Source of the DNA: Piscinibacter gummiphilus
GTDB taxonomy: Bacteria > Pseudomonadota > Gammaproteobacteria > Burkholderiales > Burkholderiaceae_C
Reading direction: 5' to 3'
DNA: 64,000 nt
Assembly (NCBI RefSeq): GCF_032681285.1
Contig: NZ_CP136336.1
Coordinates: forward strand, 2,529,001 to 2,593,000
A model generated the notes under the pieces. The model saw only the letters and a program-made list of their open reading frames with translations, was not told the DNA's origin and searched no databases. Position numbers and translations under genes: made by a program. Within the stretch, counting starts at the first letter, position 1. Every line of letters begins with the position of its first letter. This document shows positions 11,609 through 21,088 of the stretch, one piece after another.

Positions 11609-14600
11609 TTGACGACAGACGCTTCCGCGCGTCGCGGCCGGCCCGCACCGGTCACCGCGACGCCCTTGCCCCCGATCAACTTCCCTGAATCGCTGCCCGT
11701 CTCGGGCAAACGCGAGGAGATCGAACGCGCGCTGTCTGAAGCCCAAGTGGTGATCGTCTGCGGCGAGACCGGCTCCGGCAAGACCACCCAGCTGCCGAAG
11801 ATTGCCCTCGCGATGGGCCGAGGCCGTGCCAACACCGGCAAGCTCATCGGCCACACCCAGCCGCGGCGCATCGCCGCATCGAGCGTGGCCAAGCGCATCG
11901 CCGACGAGTTGAAGACGCCGCTCGGCGAAATCGTGGGCTACAAGGTGCGCTTCCAGGATCGCCTGCAGCCGGGCGCGAGCGTGAAGCTCATGACCGACGG
12001 CATCCTCCTCGCTGAAACGCAGACCGACCCGCTGCTCAAGGCCTATGACACGCTGATCATCGACGAGGCCCACGAGCGCAGCCTCAACATCGACTTCCTG
12101 CTCGGCTACTTGCGGCAGATCCTGCCGCGCCGGCCCGACCTGAAGATCATCGTCACGTCGGCCACGATCGATGCCGATCGGTTCGCGCAGCACTTCGCAT
12201 CGCGCCACGGGCCGGCGCCGGTGATCATGGTGTCGGGGCGGCTCTTTCCGGTCGAGCAGCGCTACCGGCCGTTCGAGGAAAGTCGCGAGTACGGGCTCAA
12301 CGATGCGATCGGCGATGCGGTCGACGAACTCTGGCGCGAAGGTGCGGGTGACGTGCTCGTCTTCCTGCCCGGTGAGCGCGAGATCCGCGAGGCGGCCGAC
12401 CACCTGCGCCGCCACCATCCGCCCGGCGTCGAGGTCGTGCCGCTGTTTGCGCGCCTGTCGCAACAGGAGCAGGACCGCGTCTTCGAGCCCCACAGCGCGC
12501 GCCGCATCGTGCTGGCCACTAACGTGGCCGAAACCTCGCTCACGGTTCCCGGCATCCAGTACGTGATCGACGCCGGCACCGCGCGCGTCAAACGCTACAG
12601 CTACCGCAACAAGGTCGAGCAGCTGCAGATCGAGGCCGTGAGCCAGGCGGCGGCCAACCAGCGCGCCGGCCGCTGCGGCCGCGTCAGCAACGGCATCTGC
12701 ATCCGCCTCTACGACGAGAAGGACTTCAACGAGCGCCCGCGCTTCACCGACCCGGAGATCCTGCGCTCGTCGCTGGCGGGTGTGATCCTGCGCATGAAGT
12801 CGCTCGGGCTGGGCTTGGTCGAAGAGTTTCCGTTCCTCGAACCGCCCCCGCGGCGCGCGGTGGCCGATGGCTACCAACTGCTCAACGAACTCGGTGCCGT
12901 CGACGACCAGAACGAGCTCACCGCCACCGGGCGCGAACTCGCCAAACTGCCGCTCGACCCCCGTGTCGGCCGCATGATCCTGGAGGCGCGCAACCGCCAG
13001 GCCCTGGCCGAAGTGCTCGTGATCGCCTCCGCCCTGAGCGTGCAGGACGTGCGGGACCGCCCCATCGAGCAGCAGCAGGCGGCCGACAACGCGCACAAGA
13101 AGTTCGACGACGAGAAGTCGGAGTTCGTGGGCACGCTCAAGCTCTGGAAGTGGCTGGAAGACAGCAAAGGTGGCCAGGGCGAACACAAGCTGTCGAACCG
13201 CAAGCAGGAGCAGCTGCTGCGCGAGAACTTCATCTCGCCGCGGCGCGTGCGCGAGTGGCGCGACATCCATTCGCAGCTGCACACGGTCGTCGCCGAACAT
13301 GGCTGGCGCCTCAACGGCTCGTCCGCCACCTACGACCAGCTCCACATGACGATGCTGGCCGGCCTGCTCGGCAACATCGGCCTCAAGAGCGACGAAGACG
13401 ACTGGTACCTTGGTGCGCGGGGCATCCGCTTCTACAAACACCCTGGTGCCAACCTCAGCAAGAAGCCTGGCCGCTGGATCGTCGCGGCCGAACTCGTCGA
13501 GACCACTCGCCTTTTCGGCCGTGGCATTGCCAACATCGAGCCGCAGTGGCTGCCCATCGTCGGCGCGCACCTGCTGAAGACGCAGCTGCTGGAGCCGCAT
13601 TGGGAGAAGAAGGCCGGCGAGGTGGTGGCCCTCGAACGCGCCACGCTCTACGGCATCGTGGTCTACAGCAACCGTCGGGTGAACTTCGGCAACGTCGACC
13701 CGGCGGCGGCCCGCGAGATCTTCATCCGCGAGGCGTTGGTGAACGGCGAGTGGTCAGACGAGATGGCGCGCCGCCTGCCGTTTCTCGCTGCCAACCGCAA
13801 GCTCATCGCGCAGGTCGAGGAGCTGGAGCACAAGTCGCGCCGGCAGGACGTGCTGGTCGACGACGAGCTGATCCACGCCTTCTACGACCAGCAACTCCCA
13901 GCCGACGTGATGAGCGCCTCGACGCTGGAGCGTTGGTACCGCGACGAAGTGAAGCGCCAGCCGAAGCTCCTGCAGCTCACGCGCGAAGAGTTGATGCGCC
14001 ACGAAGCCGCGGGCATCACCACCTCGGCCTTCCCGAAGACCATCCGGCTGGGCGGGGTGGACTGCAGCGCAAGCTACCTGCACGAGCCGGGTGATGCCAA
14101 AGACGGCGTCACCGTCACCGTGCCCATCTTTGCGCTCAACCAGGTGAGCGATGAACGGTGCGAATGGCTGGTGCCCGGCATGTTGAAAGACAAGGTGCTC
14201 GCGCTCGTGAAGAGCCTGCATCAGCGGCCACGCTCGCGTCTGGTGCCGCTGCCCGACTACGCGGCCGAGTTCTGCGAGCTCACGCCGTTTGCGCAGGGTT
14301 CCTTGGTCGACAGTCTGCTCAAGGCGGTGCGCGAGCGCACCCAGCTCGCCGTGCAGCGCAACGACTTCAAGCTCGAACAGCTGGCGCCGCACCTCTTCAT
14401 GAATTTCCGCGTGGTCGACGAGCACGGCCGGCAGCTCGCGATGGGCCGCAATCTCGCGAGCCTCAAAGCCGAACTGGGCGGGCAGGCGCGCTCGGCGTTT
14501 CAGGCACTGGCGGTGTTGCGCCCCGGCCTCCCGAAAGCGGATGAGCCGCCTCCGGCGCCCCCCGCCGCGCAGAGATCCAACGCGCCGGTCAAGGCCGAAC

Positions 14601-15475
14601 TCGTGGCACCGCCGCCTTCCACCACCGATGTCCGCTACACCGACTGGACCTTCGGCGAGCTGCCCGAGTTAATGGAAGTGAAGCGCGGCAGCCAGAGCCT
14701 CGTCGGGTTCCCGGCGCTGATCGACAAGGGCGACCATGTGCTGATCGAGGTGTTCGACGAGCCCGAGATCGCTGCGGCCAAGCACCGCGCCGGCTTGCGC
14801 CGCCTGGTGGCGCTGCAGATCCGCGACGCGCTCAAGTACCTCGAGAAGAACATTCCAGATCTGCAGAAGATGGCCGTCTTCTACATGCCGCTCGGCACGG
14901 CTGACGAGCTGCGCCAGCAGATCGTCGACCTCGCGCTCGACCGGGCTTTCCTCGGCGAGCCGTTGCCCACCGACGCGCAGGCGTTTCGCAAGCGCATCGA
15001 CGAGGGCCGCGGGCGCCTCACGCTGATCGCCAACGAGGTGGCGCGCAGTGCGCTGGCGATCCTCACCGAGTACGCCGCGGCGGCCCGCAAGTTGAAGGAT
15101 GCCCGCCCGACCAAGGACGTCGCCGACGACATCCAGGCACAGCTCGCGCGCCTGTTGCCCAAGCGCTTCGTGCTCGACACACCCTGGACCCAGCTGGCGC
15201 ACCTGCCGCGCTACCTCAAGGGTGTGACGATGCGGCTCGACAAGCTGCGCGGCGACCCGGCTCGTGACGCCACGCGCCTCGCCGAGATGCGCCCGCTGGA
15301 GCAGCGCTACCTGCGGCTGATGGCCGACCGGCGTGGCGTACGTGATGCACGGCTCGATGAGTTCCGCTGGCTGCTCGAGGAGCTTCGCGTCAGTCTCTTC
15401 GCGCAGGAGTTGCGCACCCCTCAGCCCGTGAGCGTGAAACGGCTCGAGAAAGCTTTGCAGCAAATCAACGCGTGA
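11609..15475 (+). CDS. hrpA: ATP-dependent RNA helicase HrpA (DEAH box)
   Basis: This large DEAH-box RNA helicase has 1288 residues, the usual size for HrpA. Walker A is GETGSGKTTQ, about 50 residues in. The DEAH motif is LIIDEAHERSLNIDFL, motif III is SATIDADRF, and motifs V/VI are seen in TNVAETSLTVPGI and QRAGRCGRV. Helicase-associated and OB-fold regions follow, then the long HrpA-specific C-terminal DUF3418 region. HrpA proteins are linked to rescue of stalled or collided ribosomes and to mRNA processing in E. coli. It is monocistronic as far as can be seen and is followed by two tRNA genes on the same strand. Confidence 0.97.
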   Translation: MTTDASARRGRPAPVTATPLPPINFPESLPVSGKREEIERALSEAQVVIVCGETGSGKTTQLPKIALAMGRGRANTGKLIGHTQPRRIAASSVAKRIADELKTPLGEIVGYKVRFQDRLQPGASVKLMTDGILLAETQTDPLLKAYDTLIIDEAHERSLNIDFLLGYLRQILPRRPDLKIIVTSATIDADRFAQHFASRHGPAPVIMVSGRLFPVEQRYRPFEESREYGLNDAIGDAVDELWREGAGDVLVFLPGEREIREAADHLRRHHPPGVEVVPLFARLSQQEQDRVFEPHSARRIVLATNVAETSLTVPGIQYVIDAGTARVKRYSYRNKVEQLQIEAVSQAAANQRAGRCGRVSNGICIRLYDEKDFNERPRFTDPEILRSSLAGVILRMKSLGLGLVEEFPFLEPPPRRAVADGYQLLNELGAVDDQNELTATGRELAKLPLDPRVGRMILEARNRQALAEVLVIASALSVQDVRDRPIEQQQAADNAHKKFDDEKSEFVGTLKLWKWLEDSKGGQGEHKLSNRKQEQLLRENFISPRRVREWRDIHSQLHTVVAEHGWRLNGSSATYDQLHMTMLAGLLGNIGLKSDEDDWYLGARGIRFYKHPGANLSKKPGRWIVAAELVETTRLFGRGIANIEPQWLPIVGAHLLKTQLLEPHWEKKAGEVVALERATLYGIVVYSNRRVNFGNVDPAAAREIFIREALVNGEWSDEMARRLPFLAANRKLIAQVEELEHKSRRQDVLVDDELIHAFYDQQLPADVMSASTLERWYRDEVKRQPKLLQLTREELMRHEAAGITTSAFPKTIRLGGVDCSASYLHEPGDAKDGVTVTVPIFALNQVSDERCEWLVPGMLKDKVLALVKSLHQRPRSRLVPLPDYAAEFCELTPFAQGSLVDSLLKAVRERTQLAVQRNDFKLEQLAPHLFMNFRVVDEHGRQLAMGRNLASLKAELGGQARSAFQALAVLRPGLPKADEPPPAPPAAQRSNAPVKAELVAPPPSTTDVRYTDWTFGELPELMEVKRGSQSLVGFPALIDKGDHVLIEVFDEPEIAAAKHRAGLRRLVALQIRDALKYLEKNIPDLQKMAVFYMPLGTADELRQQIVDLALDRAFLGEPLPTDAQAFRKRIDEGRGRLTLIANEVARSALAILTEYAAAARKLKDARPTKDVADDIQAQLARLLPKRFVLDTPWTQLAHLPRYLKGVTMRLDKLRGDPARDATRLAEMRPLEQRYLRLMADRRGVRDARLDEFRWLLEELRVSLFAQELRTPQPVSVKRLEKALQQINA

Positions 15476-15509
15476 GCGCCCGAAGACCCTGGGTACAATG
15501 CGCGCCGAT

Positions 15510-15586
15510 CGGAGCGTAGCGCAGCCTGGTAGCGCAACTGGTTTGGGACCAGTAGGTCGCGAGTTCGAATCCCGCCGCTCCGACCA
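15510..15586 (+). tRNA. tRNA-Pro (anticodon TGG)
   Basis: This 77-base cloverleaf has an acceptor stem CGGAGCG (15510-15516) paired with CGCTCCG (15576-15582) and an encoded CCA at 15584-15586. The anticodon loop TTTGGGA gives anticodon TGG, and a T-loop GTTCGAAT is present. A TACAAT at 15494-15499 could be its -10 box; no good -35 box is seen. Confidence 0.97.
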
Positions 15587-15609
15587 TTCTTCTGTGGGTC
15601 ACCCCCTCA

Positions 15610-15686
15610 CTGCCCGTAGCTCAACTGGATAGAGCAGCTGCCTTCTAAGCAGCAGGTCGGGGGTTCGAGTCCCTCCGGGCAGGCCA
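15610..15686 (+). tRNA. tRNA-Arg (anticodon TCT)
   Basis: This 77-base cloverleaf has an acceptor stem CTGCCCG (15610-15616) paired with CGGGCAG (15676-15682), an anticodon loop CTTCTAA with anticodon TCT, and an encoded CCA at 15684-15686. It lies 23 bases after tRNA-Pro and is probably on the same transcript. Confidence 0.97.
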
Positions 15687-15709
15687 AGTCTGGCCGCCGT
15701 CTCACACCA

Positions 15710-17095
15710 TCAGCCGAACAGTTGCCAGGCGAGGGCGCCAATGGTGGCGATCAGCACCGCGGCCATCGCGGCAATCACCGGCAGGCGTTGCTTCCACGGG
15801 TTGCGCGGGCGGATGCTCGGCATCGGCGTATAGGGCAATGGCTCGTAGTCGGATTGCTCGTCCACCGAGAGCGTGGGCAGCGAGTCGCGGCTTTCCAGGT
15901 CATCGAACGGGTTGACGATGCGCAACGGAGGCAAGGTGGGCTCGGCCTCTTCGGTGAGCGTGGGCACTTCCGGGACCTGAAACGGCTCCACGTCTTCTGC
16001 GGAAGGCGCCGGGCCACGCTCGAAGTTGGCGAGCAGCGCCAGCACGCTCTCGCTGGAGCTCAAGGGATACGCGGGCGGAGCCGGTGGGATGGGCTCACGC
16101 CTGGGGCGCTTGGCACGCTTCTTTTCAACCGTGCCGCCCGGCTCCAGCAGCGGGACGGGCGACGAATCGGCGGCAAACAGCGCGCGAAACTCGGTGATCG
16201 TGCCCGGCCCGTCCTGCACCGGTTGAGCCAGCGCCGCATCGATGGCGGCAAGGAACTCGGGTCTGTACTCCAACGCCGAGGCGCTGTCCTTGAAGCGCAG
16301 CAGCACGTCGGACAACGGCGGGTAGCGCACCGCCTGCCCGGGGCGCACCGGCGCCCAATCACCGCTGATCGCGAAGTGCAGCACCGCCGCAACCGCGCGC
16401 AGATCGGTGCTCATCATCGCCTCCACGCGCGCGGGGTCGGCATAGGCGTCGACGTAGGGCTTGTCGGGGTCGCTCTGCACCGCCTGGTGGACGGCGTCGA
16501 AGTCCATCAGCACGGCTTGGCCATCTTCGCCGATATAGATGTTGAGAGGCTCGACCTGGCCGTGTGCCAGGCCGGCCTGGAAGAGCGTCCGCAGGGCCTC
16601 GAGCAGACCTTCCAGCAAGGCTTCCATCTGCGCTTGCGAAGCGGGCTCAGCGAGGCCCGTCCGCCACGCCAGCAGCGTGGTGCCGGTGAGGTAGGGCATC
16701 GAGCGGTAGGCGGTGCCGTTGTCTTCCCACACGGCGCTCACACGCAGGAGGTTCGGTTGCTCGAACTGCGACAGCGTTAGCGCCTCGGCCAGGAAGGCCT
16801 GCAAGCCGCGTTCGAACGCCTGCACATGCGCTGGGTCGGTGACTTCGACCCGGCCATCGCGCGTGCGGATAGCCAGGCTCGACGGCATGTACTCCTTGAT
16901 GGCGACCGTGCTGCCGTCTTGCAGCTGGCGGCCGAGGTAGAGCACGCCGAAGCTCGTGAGCCCGATCACCTGCACGATCTCGAAGTCGCACAGCCTTTCA
17001 CCCGGAAGGAGCGTCTGGCCGGCGATGGCGGGCATCGGGCCTGAAGGCTGAAGTGGCTCGGACAAGTTCATCGGGCGCGCTAAACCATCGCCCAA
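15710..17095 (-). CDS. Membrane-anchored serine/threonine kinase-like protein (probable pseudokinase)
   Basis: The predicted protein has 461 residues. An N-terminal Hanks-type kinase fold (about 35-305) has a glycine-poor loop GLTSFGVLYLG and the ATP-anchoring Lys67 in VAIKEY. A long acidic, Pro-rich linker follows, then one C-terminal transmembrane helix (about 438-459). The catalytic loop reads HGQVEPLN, where active kinases have HRDxKPxN. The catalytic Asp is Gln180 and the loop Lys is Glu182. The DFG motif is DFD (198-200). Phosphotransfer is therefore unlikely, and a scaffold or sensor role is inferred. The tail position of the helix implies a cytoplasmic kinase fold tethered to the membrane. 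An alternative start is ATG 17071; neither start has a clear ribosome site. Confidence 0.8.
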   Translation of the reverse strand: MGDGLARPMNLSEPLQPSGPMPAIAGQTLLPGERLCDFEIVQVIGLTSFGVLYLGRQLQDGSTVAIKEYMPSSLAIRTRDGRVEVTDPAHVQAFERGLQAFLAEALTLSQFEQPNLLRVSAVWEDNGTAYRSMPYLTGTTLLAWRTGLAEPASQAQMEALLEGLLEALRTLFQAGLAHGQVEPLNIYIGEDGQAVLMDFDAVHQAVQSDPDKPYVDAYADPARVEAMMSTDLRAVAAVLHFAISGDWAPVRPGQAVRYPPLSDVLLRFKDSASALEYRPEFLAAIDAALAQPVQDGPGTITEFRALFAADSSPVPLLEPGGTVEKKRAKRPRREPIPPAPPAYPLSSSESVLALLANFERGPAPSAEDVEPFQVPEVPTLTEEAEPTLPPLRIVNPFDDLESRDSLPTLSVDEQSDYEPLPYTPMPSIRPRNPWKQRLPVIAAMAAVLIATIGALAWQLFG

Positions 17096-17203
17096 GCGGG
17101 CGAAAGTGTGTATTTTGACGCGGACAGTACGCCCTTTCGCCGTTTTCGCGACCCCGGGTCTAGGGGGCGCAAGACACCGCGAACGTCACCGCAGACAGGC
17201 TGG

Positions 17204-17896
17204 TCAGCGGCGCTCGTACTGCTGCTTGCCGAAGAGCACGTCGCGCGCTTGCGAGTCGACGAGCGGTTTTCGCAAGTCGGCCAGCACCTCGACCCCGCGC
17301 TGCACGGCCGGCCGCGCAGCGATCTCGTCGAACCAGCCTTTGAGGTGGGGATAGTCGGCCCAGTCGATGCCCTGGTTCTTCCAGGAGCGCAGCCACGGGA
17401 AGATGGCGATGTCGGCGATGGTGTATTCGTTGCCCGCGATGTACTTGCTCTTGGCCAGGCGCTTGTCCATCACGCCGTAGAGCCGCTTGGCTTCGTTGGT
17501 GTAGCGGTCGATCGCGTAGGGCAGCTTCTCGGGTGCGTAGATGCGAAAGTGATGCGCCTGGCCGAGCATGGGCCCCACGCCGCCCATCTGGAACATCAGC
17601 CACTCGAGCGTCTCGTAGCGCCCGCGTACCGTGCTGGGCAGGAAACGGCCCGTCTTGCCAGCGAGGTAAAGCAGGATGGCGCCCGATTCGAACAAGGAGA
17701 TCGGCTCGCCATCCGGCCCGTCGGGGTCGACGATGGCGGGGATCTTGTTGTTCGGGCTGATCGCCAGGAATTCCGGCTTGAACTGGTCTCCGGCGCCGAT
17801 GTTCACTGGATGCGCGCGGTAGGGCAGGCCGCATTCCGCGAGCATGATGTGGACCTTGTGGCCGTTGGGGGTAGCCCACGAATACACGTCGATCAT
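17204..17896 (-). CDS. Glutathione S-transferase family protein (YfcG/YghU-like)
   Basis: This 230-residue protein has an N-terminal thioredoxin-like domain (MIDVYSWATPNGHKVHIMLAE; NNKIPAIVDPDG; LFESGAILLYLA with the Glu-Ser pair that binds the gamma-glutamyl group). The C-terminal all-helical domain has YTIADIAIFPW. The WATPNGHK active-site stretch is typical of the YfcG/YghU class, which acts as a disulfide-bond reductase on glutathione rather than as a classic conjugating enzyme. The true substrate is unknown. It is divergent from the following gene, with 63 bases between the starts. Confidence 0.92.
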   Translation of the reverse strand: MIDVYSWATPNGHKVHIMLAECGLPYRAHPVNIGAGDQFKPEFLAISPNNKIPAIVDPDGPDGEPISLFESGAILLYLAGKTGRFLPSTVRGRYETLEWLMFQMGGVGPMLGQAHHFRIYAPEKLPYAIDRYTNEAKRLYGVMDKRLAKSKYIAGNEYTIADIAIFPWLRSWKNQGIDWADYPHLKGWFDEIAARPAVQRGVEVLADLRKPLVDSQARDVLFGKQQYERR

Positions 17897-17959
17897 CGCT
17901 ATAGTCTCCTGTCATCGCGGCACCTGCCGTGTGCCCACTCTAGTGGATGCCACCTCATC

Positions 17960-18703
17960 ATGCTTGATGCCTTCAAGAAGCTGATTTCCCGCCCGGCCCC
18001 AGGGCCCGAGTGGCGCGAGGTGGTGGAATGGGCCCGGCACAACAAGCTCAAGTACAAGCGCGAAGCCGAGGGCGAGGGTTTCGTCATCACCGGCGGCATG
18101 GAAAGCAAACCGTGGCGTCTCGAGTGGGGCCCGCCGCAGCGCCAGTACATCGACGGGCATGAGCTGCGGCTGCGCATGGAGTTGGGGCTCTCGCACAACC
18201 TGCAGGTGCTGTTGATCTCGCAAGGTCTGCTCGAGAACCTGGAGCGCCAGGCCTTCGAGCGTTTCACCGAGAGCACGCAGACCGTGATCGACGCCAACAC
18301 GCCGGAAGAGATGCGCTGGCTGGCGATGTTCCCGAAAGTGCCGTACAAGGCTGCGAAAGAGGTGCGCTCGCGCTTCGGTCTGGTCAGCAGCGCGCAACCC
18401 GAAGCGGCGTCGTGGGTCGAGGGTGCGCTGGCCAAGCAGCTCGAAGAGTCGCTGGCGGGCTTCCTGAGATCCGAGCCGCCTTTCGTGCTGATGCTGCTGC
18501 GCGGCCGCGCCTATCTGCGCATGCAGTTGCCAGAGCCTGAAGTGGCGCTCATGACGCAGGCGGTGGGCCTCTTCGAGGTGGCCGTGCTGCAGGCATTGCG
18601 CGTGGCCGGCGTGGGCGCCGAGGGTTCGCCCGATTGGCACAGCACCGGCTCCACGGCCTGGCAGACGCAGCTCGGCCCCGAAGACTCACCGAAGGGGCGC
18701 TGA
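17960..18703 (+). CDS. Conserved protein of unknown function
   Basis: I do not recognise a named domain in this 247-residue protein. It begins MLDAFKKLISRPA and has no signal peptide or membrane helix. Its middle contains alternating charged and hydrophobic stretches (REVVEWARHNKLKYKREAEGEGF, then RMELGLSHNLQVLLISQ). The start is ATG 17960; in-frame codons upstream run through the divergent GST gene. The codon use matches the backbone, so it looks like a resident gene. A 10-bp hairpin spans its stop codon. It converges on the acyl-CoA dehydrogenase gene. Confidence 0.75.
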   Translation: MLDAFKKLISRPAPGPEWREVVEWARHNKLKYKREAEGEGFVITGGMESKPWRLEWGPPQRQYIDGHELRLRMELGLSHNLQVLLISQGLLENLERQAFERFTESTQTVIDANTPEEMRWLAMFPKVPYKAAKEVRSRFGLVSSAQPEAASWVEGALAKQLEESLAGFLRSEPPFVLMLLRGRAYLRMQLPEPEVALMTQAVGLFEVAVLQALRVAGVGAEGSPDWHSTGSTAWQTQLGPEDSPKGR

Positions 18704-18714
18704 GGCCCCTTCGG
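18689..18714. terminator. Hairpin spanning a stop codon between convergent genes
   Basis: CCGAAGGGGC (18689-18698) and GCCCCTTCGG (18705-18714) form a perfect 10-bp stem around a 6-base loop that includes the stop codon of the upstream gene. No T run follows, so it may be a weak bidirectional terminator or an mRNA-end stabilising structure. Confidence 0.5.
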
Positions 18715-18724
18715 CCACTCGACG

Positions 18725-19969
18725 TCACGCGGCTGCGTAGCGCCCGAGTTCCAGCTTGGCGATCGCATTGCGGTGCACTTCGTCAGGGCCGTCGGCGTAG
18801 CGTAGCGTGCGGGCCATGGCGTAAAAGTAGGCGAGCGGGAAGTCGTCCGACATGCCGCCGCCGCCATGCACCTGCATCGCCCAGTCGATCACCTGGCAGG
18901 CCATCGACGGCGCCACCACCTTGATCATCGCGATCTCGGCCTTGGCGGTCTTGTTGCCGGCCACGTCCATCATCCAGGCCGACTTGAGCGTCAGCAGGCG
19001 GGCCTGCTCGATGCGGCAGCGGGCTTCGGCGATGCGCTCGCGCGTCACGCCTTGCTCGGCCACGGTGCGGCCGAAGGCCACACGCGAGCTGGCACGCTTG
19101 CACATGAGTTCGAGCGCACGTTCGGCCAGCCCGATCAGGCGCATGCAGTGGTGGATGCGGCCTGGGCCGAGGCGGCCTTGTGCGATCTCGAAACCGCGGC
19201 CTTCGCCGAGCAGCACGTTGCTCACCGGCACGCGCACGTTCTCGAACAGGATCTCGCAATGGCCGTGCGGCGCGTCGTCGTAGCCGAAGACGGGCAGGGG
19301 GCGGATCACCGTGATGCCCTTGGTGTCGGCCGGCACCAGGATCATCGACTGCTGGCTGTGGCGCGGCGCGGTCGGGTCGGTCTTGCCCATGAAGATGTAG
19401 ATCGCGCAGCGCGGGTCGCCGGCGCCCGAGATCCACCACTTGCGGCCGTTGATGACGTACTCGTCTCCCTGGCGCTCGATGCGGGCTTCGATGTTGGTCG
19501 CGTCCGACGAAGCCACGGCCGGCTCGGTCATCGCAAACGCGCTGCGGATCTTGCCGTCGAGCAGCGGCTCGGCCCAGCGCTTCTTATGCTCGGCAGTGCC
19601 ATAGCGAATGATGGTTTCCATGTTGCCGGTGTCGGGTGCCGAGCAGTTGAAGACCTCGCTCGACCACATCACGCGGCCCATGATCTCGGCCAGCGGCGCG
19701 TATTCCTGGTTCGACAGGCCGGGGCCGTATTCGGCTTCGCGCACCGAACCGTCGGCGCTTGGTGGCAGGAAGAGGTTCCACAGGCCCTGTGCGCGCGCCT
19801 TGACCTTCAGCTCTTCGATGGTTTCGAGCGGCGTCCAGCGCTTGCCGGCCTTGGTGTTGGCTTCGATCTCGGCGGTGTAGCGCGCTTCGGCCGGGTAGAT
19901 GTAGTCGTCCATGAAGCGCAGCAGCTTGGCTTGCAGCTCCTGGGTGCGCGGTGAATAGGCGAAGTCCAT
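18725..19969 (-). CDS. Acyl-CoA dehydrogenase (ACAD10/11-like)
   Basis: This FAD-dependent acyl-CoA dehydrogenase has 414 residues. The N-terminal helical domain has [21 protein letters not shown], the middle beta domain [15 protein letters not shown] and [16 protein letters not shown], and the C-terminal helical domain [12 protein letters not shown] and the [35 protein letters not shown] signature. This last stretch is typical of the ACAD10/11 branch. ATG 19969 gives the normal N-terminus; the frame continues to 20386 but that part overlaps the kinase gene in another phase. It lies 37 bases after an APH-type kinase gene in the same direction. These two domains are fused in eukaryotic ACAD10/11 and adjacent in hydroxyacid-degrading operons, so a hydroxyacyl-CoA substrate is inferred. 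Confidence 0.92.
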   Translation of the reverse strand: MDFAYSPRTQELQAKLLRFMDDYIYPAEARYTAEIEANTKAGKRWTPLETIEELKVKARAQGLWNLFLPPSADGSVREAEYGPGLSNQEYAPLAEIMGRVMWSSEVFNCSAPDTGNMETIIRYGTAEHKKRWAEPLLDGKIRSAFAMTEPAVASSDATNIEARIERQGDEYVINGRKWWISGAGDPRCAIYIFMGKTDPTAPRHSQQSMILVPADTKGITVIRPLPVFGYDDAPHGHCEILFENVRVPVSNVLLGEGRGFEIAQGRLGPGRIHHCMRLIGLAERALELMCKRASSRVAFGRTVAEQGVTRERIAEARCRIEQARLLTLKSAWMMDVAGNKTAKAEIAMIKVVAPSMACQVIDWAMQVHGGGGMSDDFPLAYFYAMARTLRYADGPDEVHRNAIAKLELGRYAAA

Positions 19970-20006
19970 GTATGTCTCCTTGGGTGATCCGGGGGTGAGA
20001 GAGGGG

Positions 20007-21065
20007 TCAGGCCTGCTGGGCGAACTGCCAGGCCATGTCGGCCAACGGGCGGGCGCTGGCGGCGACCTGGCGCGCTTCGGCGCTGGAGGCGGTGCCGTTC
20101 TCCACGCGCTTGGCGATGCCTTGCGAGATGCCGGCGGCGCGGAAGAGGTTGTAGGCGAGGTAGAAATTCCAGTCGGCTTCGACGGTCGCCACGTCTTTGC
20201 GGCCGGTGCGCTCACAGTAGCGGCGCAGGTAGTCCGCTTCGAGCGGGATGCCCAACGACACGAGGTCGAGCCCGCCAATGCCGCGGAAGGTCGCCTGCGG
20301 GATGTGCCACGACATGCAGTGGTAGCTGAAGTCGGCGAGCGGGTGGCCGAGTGTCGACAGTTCCCAATCGAGCACCGCGATGGCACGCGGCTCGGTGGGG
20401 TGGAACATCAGGTTGTCGAGGCGGTAGTCGCCGTGCACGATCGACACTTGCGATTCATCTCGCGCGCTCGCCGGCATGTGCGCCGGCAGCCACTCCATCA
20501 GGCGGTCCATCGCCTCGATGGGCTGGGTGATGGAGGCCACGTACTGCTTGCTCCAGCGTGCGATCTGGCGTTCGAAGTAGCTGCCGGGCTTGCCGTAGTC
20601 GGCCAGGCCCACGGCCTTCACGTCGACCTGGTGCATGGCCGCGATCACGCGGTTCATCTCGTCATAGTGCGCGGCGCGTTCTTCGCGCGACATGCCAGGC
20701 AGGGACTGGTCCCACAACACGCGCCCCTGCATGAACTCCATGATGAAGAAGGCACGGCCAATCACAGACTCGTCTTCGCACAGCAGGTGCATCTTCGGCA
20801 CGGGCACGGCACTGCCTTGCAGCGCCGACATCACGCGGTACTCGCGCTCGATCGCATGGGCCGAGGGCAGCAGCTTGGCCACCGGCCCCGGCTTGGAGCG
20901 CATCACATACGAGTGCTCCGGCGTGACGAGCTTGTAGGTGGGGTTGGACTGGCCGCCCTTGAACTTCTCGATCTGGAGCGGGCCGCGGTAGCCGGGCAGG
21001 TGGGCTTGCAGGTAGCGTTCGAGCGCCTGCGTGTCGATCGTGTGGGAACTGGTGTCGGTACTCAT
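20007..21065 (-). CDS. APH-type phosphotransferase (acyl-CoA kinase-like)
   Basis: This 352-residue protein has the aminoglycoside-phosphotransferase/choline-kinase fold. It shows [13 protein letters not shown] and VMRSKPGP near the N-terminus, [14 protein letters not shown], the catalytic loop [14 protein letters not shown] and the metal site [19 protein letters not shown]. This is the subgroup found with ACAD10/11-like dehydrogenases, including LvaA of Pseudomonas levulinate catabolism, rather than antibiotic-resistance enzymes. It probably phosphorylates the hydroxyl of a hydroxyacyl-CoA so that phosphate can be eliminated. It sits in an operon-like run with a Crp-type regulator 23 bases upstream and the dehydrogenase 37 bases downstream. 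Confidence 0.9.
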   Translation of the reverse strand: MSTDTSSHTIDTQALERYLQAHLPGYRGPLQIEKFKGGQSNPTYKLVTPEHSYVMRSKPGPVAKLLPSAHAIEREYRVMSALQGSAVPVPKMHLLCEDESVIGRAFFIMEFMQGRVLWDQSLPGMSREERAAHYDEMNRVIAAMHQVDVKAVGLADYGKPGSYFERQIARWSKQYVASITQPIEAMDRLMEWLPAHMPASARDESQVSIVHGDYRLDNLMFHPTEPRAIAVLDWELSTLGHPLADFSYHCMSWHIPQATFRGIGGLDLVSLGIPLEADYLRRYCERTGRKDVATVEADWNFYLAYNLFRAAGISQGIAKRVENGTASSAEARQVAASARPLADMAWQFAQQA

Positions 21066-21088
21066 GGGTCACCGGCACCAGGGTGCCG

